NCBI RefSeq assembly: GCF_947503045.1
Contig: NZ_CANNCF010000006.1
Coordinates: 85,452-149,451, forward strand
Direction of reading: 5' to 3'
DNA length: 64,000 nucleotides
From: an uncultured Tateyamaria sp.
Lineage (GTDB): Bacteria > Pseudomonadota > Alphaproteobacteria > Rhodobacterales > Rhodobacteraceae
A program made the translations under genes and the position numbers. Positions 57,610 to 64,000 of this stretch are shown here, in pieces. Each line of letters starts with the position of its first letter. Position 1 is the stretch's first letter. The notes under the pieces were generated by a model. It made no database searches. It was not told where the DNA came from and was given only the letters and a program-made list of their open reading frames with translations.

Positions 57610-58911
57610 ATGCGGGTTGTATCGTTTATTCTGGCCATACTGGTTGCGGCAGGCTTGTACCTGTGGGTGATCGAGCGGGATTCGACGCTTGCCTTCCTTG
57701 CCGAGCGCTCCGGTGGCGATGCAACCGAGACAGAGGCAGAAGAGACAGCGGAGACCGAAGAGGCCGTCGAAGAAGATGTCTTTGACCCCGACGCGCTGAT
57801 CAAGGTTGTGGCCGTCAAATCCATCGCCCGCGAGATCGACAGCGCCGTGATCCTGCGCGGCCAGACCGAGGCCAAGCGTCAGGTCGACGTGCGCGCCGAG
57901 ACATCTTCGACCGTGGTGTCGCCTCCCCTGCGCAAGGGCGCGTTCATCGAAGAAGACCAGTTGCTGTGCGAACTCTCGCCCGGCACCCGCGACTCGGCCC
58001 TGAACGAAGCGCGCGCGGGTCTGGCCGAAGCCATCGCCAGCAAGATCGAAGCGGAAAGCCGCGTGCCCGAGGCCGAAAGCCGTGTGGTCGAGGCGCAGGC
58101 CCGCATCGACGAGGCCCTCGTGAACCAGAACGCGGCTCGCCGCCTGAGCGAAGGTGGCTTTGCCGCTGAAACCCGCGTGAAGGCTGCGGATGCGAGCCTG
58201 GCTGCCGCGCAGGCCGCGCTTCAGGGGGCCAAATCAAGCGTCTCGGCGGCGACCGCAGGGCTGCAATCGGCAGACGCGCGCATCGAAAGCGCCGCCGCCG
58301 CCGTCGCCACCGCAGAAAAGGAACTCGAACGGCTCGAAATCCGCGCGCCCTTCGCGGGCCTTCTGGAAAGCGACACCGCCGAGTTGGGTAGCCTGCTGCA
58401 GCCCGGTGATCTCTGCGCCACCGTGATCCAGCTCGACCCCATCAAACTGGTGGCCTTTGTGCCCGAAACCGAAATCAGCCGCGTGAGCGTCGGCGCCATG
58501 GCGCGCGCCGAACTGGCCGCAGGGGGCAGCGAAATCGGCGGGGCGGTCACCTTCCTGTCGCGCTCCTCCGATCCGACCACCCGCACCTTCCGCGTCGAAA
58601 TCGAAGTGCCCAACGCCGATCTCGCCATCCGGGACGGGCAGACGGCGGAAATCCTGATCTCTGCACCGGGGTCCAGCGCGCACCTGCTGCCATCGTCCGC
58701 ACTGACGCTGAACGCGGACGGGCAATTGGGCCTGCGCACCATTGACGATGACAGCAACGTGGTCTTTGTGCCCGTTGAGGTGCTGCGCGACACCACCCAA
58801 GGGGTGTGGCTGACCGGGCTGCCGGATCAGGCGGACGTGATTGTCGTCGGTCAGGAATTCGTCACCGCAGGCGTCAAGGTCGCCCCAACCTTTCAGGAGC
58901 AAACCCAATGA
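57610..58911 (+). CDS. RND efflux periplasmic adaptor
   Basis: A 433-residue membrane-fusion protein anchored by an N-terminal helix (about 3-18). A strongly acidic linker follows (about 38-58, ETEAEETAETEEAVEEDVFD), which is unusual. The lipoyl/barrel halves flank a long helical hairpin (about 120-230). RAPFAGLLESDTAELGSLLQPGD is the conserved barrel block. It links the permease to an outer-membrane channel. It is co-translated with the permease (ATGA overlap). The ribosome site is weak (GGAGAG near the ATG). Confidence 0.93.
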   Translation: MRVVSFILAILVAAGLYLWVIERDSTLAFLAERSGGDATETEAEETAETEEAVEEDVFDPDALIKVVAVKSIAREIDSAVILRGQTEAKRQVDVRAETSSTVVSPPLRKGAFIEEDQLLCELSPGTRDSALNEARAGLAEAIASKIEAESRVPEAESRVVEAQARIDEALVNQNAARRLSEGGFAAETRVKAADASLAAAQAALQGAKSSVSAATAGLQSADARIESAAAAVATAEKELERLEIRAPFAGLLESDTAELGSLLQPGDLCATVIQLDPIKLVAFVPETEISRVSVGAMARAELAAGGSEIGGAVTFLSRSSDPTTRTFRVEIEVPNADLAIRDGQTAEILISAPGSSAHLLPSSALTLNADGQLGLRTIDDDSNVVFVPVEVLRDTTQGVWLTGLPDQADVIVVGQEFVTAGVKVAPTFQEQTQ

Positions 58912-61900
58912 CCGGAATCGTTGACTGGGCCGCCTCCCGTGCGCGGATGGTGGTGGCGTTTATCATCCTGTCCCTGACCGTCGGCACAGTGGCCTATATC
59001 AGCCTGCCCAAAGAGGGTGAGCCCGACATCGAAATCCCGACCCTCGTGATCTCGGTCCCCTTCCCCGGCATTTCGGCCGCGGACTCCGAGACGTTGCTGG
59101 TCAAGCCGATGGAAACCGAACTGGCCGACCTTGACGGGCTGAACAAGATGACGGCGACGGCGGCCGAAGGCTATGCCAATGTCGTGCTTGAATTCGAATT
59201 CGGCTGGAACAAGACGCAGGTCATGGCCGATGTGCGTGACGCCATGGACGGCGCAGAGGCTGAATTCCCCGCCGGGTTCGAGGCCTACACGCTGGACGAA
59301 TTCAACTTTTCCGAATTCCCGATCATCATCGTCAACCTGACAGGCCCTGTCCCCGAACGCACAATCACACGCGTTGCCAAAGAGTTGCAAGACGATCTCG
59401 AAGCCATGGATGCCGTCCTTGAGGCCAGCATCGTGGGCAGCCGCGACGAGATGGTCGAGGTCATCATCGACCCATTGCGCCTTGAGGCCTACAACGTCAC
59501 CGCAGGCGAATTGATCACCGTGGTGCAGAACAACAACCAACTGATCGCCGCGGGCGAAATCGAGACCGATCAGGGTGCCTTTGCGGTCAAGATCCCCTCC
59601 TCTTTTGACGAGGTCAGCGACATCTACAACCTGCCGGTCAAGACCAATGGCGACCGCGTGGTCACCCTTGGCGATCTGGCGCAGATCAACCTGACGTTCG
59701 AGGACCGGTTGTCCACCGCCCGTTTCAACGGCAATGACACGGTTGCCCTGCAAGTGGTCAAGCGCAAGGGCTTCAACCTGATCGACACCGCCACTGCGGT
59801 GAAAGAACTGGTGGATGATCGCTCTGGCGAGTGGCCCGAAGGGCTGAAGGCCGCCGTCGATGTCGGCACCTCCAATGACCAAAGCCGCGAAGTCGCCTCG
59901 ATGGTGGCCCAGCTCCAAGGCTCGGTCTTTACCGCCATCGCGCTGGTGATGATCGTCTCGCTCGCCGCCCTTGGCCCGCGCGCCTCACTGCTGGTTGGCT
60001 TTGCCATTCCGACCTCGTTCCTTTTGTGTTTCGTGCTGCTGGCGATCATGGGCATTTCGATATCGAACATCGTCATGTTTGGGCTGATCCTGTCCGTGGG
60101 GATGCTGGTGGACGGCGCCATCGTGGTGGTCGAATATGCCGACAAGCGCCAACAGGAAGGTGCCGGGCCGATGCAGTCCTACGTGGATGCGGCCAAGCGC
60201 ATGTTCTGGCCCGTCGTCTCCTCGACCGCGACCACGCTTTGCGCGTTCCTGCCCATGCTGTTCTGGCCCGGTGTGCCGGGCGAGTTCATGGGCATGCTGC
60301 CGGTCACACTGATCTTCGTTCTGTCCGCCTCGCTGATCGTGGCGTTGATCTATCTGCCGGTGATGGGCGGAGTGCTGGGGCGGATCACCAGCGCCATTTC
60401 CTCCAACAGCGGCAGCATCGCCCGCCTGCCCATGCTCGCCCATCTCATGCTGTTCCCCCTCGCCATTGCGCTGTTGGCCGGGCTGGGCCTGTTGCCTGTG
60501 CTGCAAGGCGCCATCAAGGGTGAATTTGCGACCATGGATCAGCGGGACACCTTTGGATCGGTGTTGCCGACCTTCCTCACCGTCTTCGGCATCGCCTTTG
60601 GGATGCTGGCGATTGTCGGGTTTGCCATAGGCGGCCTCATGCTGGCATTTCTTGCGGCAAGCGCGCTGTGCGTCCGTCTGGGCTGGGCCGGTATCTGGGC
60701 AGGTCGGCGGGTATTCGGGTCAGGCAACGCTCGGGTCAAATCCGGCTACCAGCGCTCGGGCTTTGGCTATTTCATCCAAGGGATCGTGGGTAACCCACTG
60801 ATGCCCATCGCGATGCTCGCGGTTGTCTTTGTCTTTGTCGGCACCACCCTCATCTACTTCATCAACAACAACCGCGGCGTCGAATTCTTTGTCGAGACCG
60901 AGGCCGAGCAGGCCATCGTCTACGTGCTTGCGCGCGGCAACCTGTCCCTCGATGAAAAAGACGCCCTGCTGCGTCAGGCCGAGGACGTCGTGACAAGCCA
61001 TCCCGGCATCCGCAGCGCCTTTGCCTTTGCCGGCAATGGCGGTCTGAACGCCAACACCGGCGGGGCCAACGCCCCGCGCGACGCCATCGGACAGATCCAG
61101 CTCGAAACCATCCCTTGGCAGGAACGCCCCGAAGCGACCGAGCCATGGTTCACCATTCCGCTGCTTGGCTACACCGTCACCCGCGAGATCAAGGCGCATG
61201 AATTCGACGGCGACACCGTGATGGAAGAGATCGGCGAACAACTCGCCCTGATCCCCGGTGTGCGCACCGAGGCCCTTGCGCTGTCGCAGGGCCCGGCCAA
61301 CGGCAAGCCCGTGCATCTGCGCATCAAGGGCAACGAATGGGCCGACCTGATGGTCGCCGCCGGTGTTGCGCGCGCCGCCTTTGAACGCACCCCCGGCCTG
61401 CTCAATATGGAAGACACCCGCCCCCTGCCCGGCATCGACTGGCAGATCGACGTGGATGTCGAAAAAGCGGGCCGTTTTGGCGCGGATGTCGCCACCGTCG
61501 GGGCCATGGTGCAACTGGTCACGCGCGGCATTCTGCTTGATACGATGCGCGTGGACACCTCGGATGAGGAAATCGAAATCCGCGTCCGCCTGCCGGAAAA
61601 AGACCGCGTGCTGTCCACCCTCGACACGCTCAAGGTGCGCACAGGCGACGGCCTCGTGCCCCTGGCCAACTTCATCACCCGCACGCCCGTGGCCGAACTC
61701 GCCCAGATCAACCGGGTCGATCAAGTCCGCTATTTCGACGTGAAGGCCGACGTGCTGGATGGCTTGCAAAAGCTGGTCATGACCGAAGAGGTCGACGGCG
61801 AAGAGGTCGACGTGATCGCCGCCACCCTGCGCCCCTCGGCCAGTGGGTCGATCACGTCCGAGGACGGCACCACTTACGCCGTGCTGTCGCTTGACGAGAC

Positions 61901-62801
61901 CGGCAAGGGCGTGAACCTGCAAGAGGCGCTCGACGCGGGCGATCTGCGCATGGTGCCCATCAACCCGAACGAGCGGATTGCAGAGCTGACCAAATGGCTC
62001 GACACCGGCCCCTTCGGCGCGGGGATCGAGACGGAATGGACCGGCGATCAAGAGGATCAGGCCGAATCCGGCGCCTTCCTCCAGCAGGCCTTCCTTGGCG
62101 CACTGGGGCTGATGTTCATCATTCTGCTGGCGCAATTCAACAGCGTTTACAACGCGCTGCTGGTGCTGGGGGCCGTGGTCCTGTCCACGGCGGGTGTGCT
62201 GATCGGGATGATGGTGATGGATCAGGCCTTCTCGATCATCATGACCGGCACGGGCATCGTGGCGCTGGCCGGGATCGTCGTGAACAACAACATCGTGCTG
62301 ATCGACACCTATCAGGAATATGAGAAATACATGCCCCGGATCGAGGCGATCATCCGCACCGCCCAGGACCGCATCCGCCCCGTTCTGCTGACCACCATCA
62401 CCACGATGGCCGGTCTGGCGCCGATGATGTTCGGCCTGTCGCTCGATTTCGGCGGTGGCGGCTACACGGTCGACAGCCCTACCGCTCTGTGGTGGAAGCA
62501 ACTGGCCACGGCCGTGGTATTCGGCCTCGGCATCGCGACGGTGCTGACCCTGATCGTGACGCCATCGCTGCTGGCCATGCGGGTGTGGATCGTGACCTAC
62601 GCCATGTGGCTCAGCCAGCTTCTGGCCAAACTGTCGCTGGGGCGCGCCAGCAAAGCCGCCCGCGACTGGTCGCTGTCGCGCCAGACCAGCAAAATGCAAA
62701 GCCGCGAACTGGTCTGGGATTTCGACGACGAACCGGGCCCGGCGGTCGAGCAGCCGGAACTGCCCTTCGCCAACACCCCGCCCCTGAAAGCGGCAGAGTG
62801 A
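58908..62801 (+). CDS. RND efflux permease, unusually long
   Basis: A 1,297-residue inner-membrane proton-driven exporter, longer than the roughly 1,030-1,050 residues usual for the family. Typical parts are ISLPKEGEPDIEIPTLVIS, the pore/porter domains and GLILSVGMLVDGAIVVVEYA (TM4 with proton-relay Asp), plus GIVALAGIVVNNNIVLIDTY (TM10). The extra length lies at about 500-620, where several added hydrophobic segments occur (MLFPLAIALLAGLGLLPVLQ, FLTVFGIAFGMLAIVGFAIG). No outer-membrane channel gene is adjacent. Substrates cannot be inferred. Confidence 0.92.
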   Translation: MTGIVDWAASRARMVVAFIILSLTVGTVAYISLPKEGEPDIEIPTLVISVPFPGISAADSETLLVKPMETELADLDGLNKMTATAAEGYANVVLEFEFGWNKTQVMADVRDAMDGAEAEFPAGFEAYTLDEFNFSEFPIIIVNLTGPVPERTITRVAKELQDDLEAMDAVLEASIVGSRDEMVEVIIDPLRLEAYNVTAGELITVVQNNNQLIAAGEIETDQGAFAVKIPSSFDEVSDIYNLPVKTNGDRVVTLGDLAQINLTFEDRLSTARFNGNDTVALQVVKRKGFNLIDTATAVKELVDDRSGEWPEGLKAAVDVGTSNDQSREVASMVAQLQGSVFTAIALVMIVSLAALGPRASLLVGFAIPTSFLLCFVLLAIMGISISNIVMFGLILSVGMLVDGAIVVVEYADKRQQEGAGPMQSYVDAAKRMFWPVVSSTATTLCAFLPMLFWPGVPGEFMGMLPVTLIFVLSASLIVALIYLPVMGGVLGRITSAISSNSGSIARLPMLAHLMLFPLAIALLAGLGLLPVLQGAIKGEFATMDQRDTFGSVLPTFLTVFGIAFGMLAIVGFAIGGLMLAFLAASALCVRLGWAGIWAGRRVFGSGNARVKSGYQRSGFGYFIQGIVGNPLMPIAMLAVVFVFVGTTLIYFINNNRGVEFFVETEAEQAIVYVLARGNLSLDEKDALLRQAEDVVTSHPGIRSAFAFAGNGGLNANTGGANAPRDAIGQIQLETIPWQERPEATEPWFTIPLLGYTVTREIKAHEFDGDTVMEEIGEQLALIPGVRTEALALSQGPANGKPVHLRIKGNEWADLMVAAGVARAAFERTPGLLNMEDTRPLPGIDWQIDVDVEKAGRFGADVATVGAMVQLVTRGILLDTMRVDTSDEEIEIRVRLPEKDRVLSTLDTLKVRTGDGLVPLANFITRTPVAELAQINRVDQVRYFDVKADVLDGLQKLVMTEEVDGEEVDVIAATLRPSASGSITSEDGTTYAVLSLDETGKGVNLQEALDAGDLRMVPINPNERIAELTKWLDTGPFGAGIETEWTGDQEDQAESGAFLQQAFLGALGLMFIILLAQFNSVYNALLVLGAVVLSTAGVLIGMMVMDQAFSIIMTGTGIVALAGIVVNNNIVLIDTYQEYEKYMPRIEAIIRTAQDRIRPVLLTTITTMAGLAPMMFGLSLDFGGGGYTVDSPTALWWKQLATAVVFGLGIATVLTLIVTPSLLAMRVWIVTYAMWLSQLLAKLSLGRASKAARDWSLSRQTSKMQSRELVWDFDDEPGPAVEQPELPFANTPPLKAAE

Positions 62802-63086
62802 TCAAAGCGTCGGATGGGCAATCTGCCCATCCTTTTCCATGGCAGCCGCCAGTTCGGCGCGTGTTCACCACAAAGTCCCTAAAACGGGCCAAAACACCAC
62901 TCTGCTGCAGCGGCACCAAAGACCGCAGCCCAAAGCCATCGAACACCCCATTTGTCCACATCAAGACTATTTGAGAACCGACGAGGTCTGATCGGCGCTT
63001 GTGCGCCAAAGAAAGCAGTTGCGCGAAAGGAGTAGCGCAGAGACTGGAGGCCGTGCCTCGCACGCGCCTTACGGATCAAGCCCAAT
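62802..63086. other. gene-free spacer
   Basis: These 285 bp between the convergent RND permease and LysM-like genes hold no supported frame. A short hairpin GGCGC-TTGT-GCGCC lies at about 62996-63014. No T-rich terminator is evident. Confidence 0.5.
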
Positions 63087-63767
63087 TCAGCCGTAAGTAT
63101 CATACCGCATCTTTCGGAAAACGTTCTCGACCTTCAGCATCATTTTGCCAGCGGCGCTTGCCAGTTTACGGCGGGCAAAGACCGAGGTTTCCAGCGCATC
63201 AACCGCGGCGTCCGCAACCGCAGAATCCAGCTTCTTGACCACATATTCCGCTTCCAGCGTCTTCAGGTTCTTCACGAACGCCTTTGAATTCCCGTACAAC
63301 GTGGCACAATTGACGATGGCCTTGACCTCCTGCCCGAGCCCCGTTGTCGATTTCGTATCAACCTCAATGCAATGTTTCGTCATTTCCTCCGCGATCTTCT
63401 TGCTTTCGCGTTTGGGCTGAATATCCGACCTGATCTTTTTGTAGGCCTTCCACTTGTCGCGCTTTACCCGGCGCAGGGACTTCAGCTTGCTCAAGGTCGC
63501 GAGGTCTGCCGCGATCAGGCTGGTCAGATCCTTCGACATGGTTTCGATCTTCACGATCAGATCATCCATCTCCTTGCGGCTCATCACCGGCAACATGACC
63601 TTGTCGCCCGGGCGGATGTGGCCGACCTTGCCGTAGGCTTTCTTGAGATGCGCGTTGTAGCTTTTCTGGTAGACGACCTTCCAGTCCTTGGAGTCGAGAC
63701 CGGCGCGTTTCATGATCCCGATCATGCCCTCGCCCTTCTTGACTTCATGTTCCACAAGAAACTTCAT
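63087..63767 (-). CDS. LysM-like hypothetical protein
   Basis: A 226-residue protein with GGAGG 7 nt before the ATG. Residues 5-60 resemble a LysM-type module (HEVKKGEGMIGIMKRAGLDS then HIRPGDKVMLPV). The rest is Lys-rich and helical (about 65-220), with conserved-looking cysteines at KHCIEV and NCATLYG. There is no signal peptide. LysM modules without a signal occur in contractile-injection and type VI accessory proteins, which would echo the peptidoglycan-binding protein at 27098. This is weak inference. Confidence 0.6.
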   Translation of the reverse strand: MKFLVEHEVKKGEGMIGIMKRAGLDSKDWKVVYQKSYNAHLKKAYGKVGHIRPGDKVMLPVMSRKEMDDLIVKIETMSKDLTSLIAADLATLSKLKSLRRVKRDKWKAYKKIRSDIQPKRESKKIAEEMTKHCIEVDTKSTTGLGQEVKAIVNCATLYGNSKAFVKNLKTLEAEYVVKKLDSAVADAAVDALETSVFARRKLASAAGKMMLKVENVFRKMRYDTYG

Positions 63768-64000
63768 GCCACGCCTCCGAGTGCTTCGTTACGTGCGGGT
63801 GCTATGCATTGCATACACCACGCAACCCAAAGCACCAAACCGCCGGCAAAACCCATGTCGGATGGGTCACTTTTTTTTATCCCTTGAGTGACGAAGAGCC
63901 AATTCGCTGCACGCTGCTCGAATGTCTTCTGTGGGTGGCTCCTGCATTGCAAGAGTTTTTTAGCGATTTTCGCGGTCGTTTCGTCAGTACTGTCGTCTGT
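63768..64000. other. upstream region of LysM-like gene, no other gene seen
   Basis: The last 233 bp contain the promoter region of the leftward LysM-like gene. Runs of T (TTTTTTTT near 63870) and CATCCGACATGGG-type sequence are visible, but no frame or RNA gene can be supported before the window ends. Confidence 0.4.

Noticed and set aside
60720..62699. Long minus-strand frame of 659 codons
   Set aside because: Antisense to the RND permease; composition is His/Gly/Gln-rich without domains.

Overview
The window looks like a chromosome segment of a marine alphaproteobacterium of the Roseobacter group (Rhodobacterales). The evidence is a DMSP lyase of the DddP type, a Hint-domain protein, the run yajC-secD-secF-tauE/safE-like-Mth938-like-ccmABCDG, glnB-glnA, yfgM-bamB-der, a fused NAD(P)HX repair enzyme, and high G+C in the right three quarters. 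Two parts meet at a tRNA-Leu gene at about 17.2 kb.

Positions 1 to about 17,190 are the right-hand part of an integrated conjugative or mobilizable element. The left end runs out of the window. It begins inside the C-terminus of a TraG/VirD4-type coupling protein. Many small unknown genes follow, with lower and more variable G+C. They include a duplicated 122-codon gene under a repeated operator-like palindrome, a membrane-anchored AT-rich protein, a small serine resolvase with two mirrored 14-bp sites, an H-NS-like protein, an excalibur lipoprotein and a HELHH metallopeptidase. A gene pair couples an unknown protein to a DnaB-like ATPase that lacks several catalytic residues, and two further coupled unknown genes follow. 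At the right end a large serine recombinase reads straight into the 3' end of tRNA-Leu(TAG). Its reading frame continues through the tRNA antisense strand into the host Hint-domain gene.

From about 17.3 kb the content is core chromosome. Main blocks are nnrDE; glnB-glnA; two small paralogous membrane proteins; an MltB-like transglycosylase; a DUF3445 protein; an S41-like protease divergent from dddP; a 550-residue protein with a peptidoglycan-binding N-terminus; a hydrolase-OsmC fusion; bioY; purB; a FliG-like protein; a DMT exporter; an LpxL-like acyltransferase; a DUF1223 protein; and acnA. An exosortase-type sorted protein follows, then the long leftward Sec/cytochrome c maturation operon (about 49.0 to 42.1 kb). 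To its right lie a pentapeptide-repeat membrane protein, serS, a DUF2235 protein, a TspO-like protein, der-bamB-yfgM, an RND efflux adaptor/permease pair and a LysM-like protein.

The functional themes are nitrogen control (PII and glutamine synthetase), protein export with outer-membrane assembly and heme delivery, DMSP cleavage, envelope turnover and drug efflux. The best candidates for something undescribed lie in the element: the degenerate DnaB-like protein with its partner, the mirrored resolvase sites, and the recombinase-tRNA-Hint read-through frame. No CRISPR array, rRNA operon or intact insertion sequence was seen.
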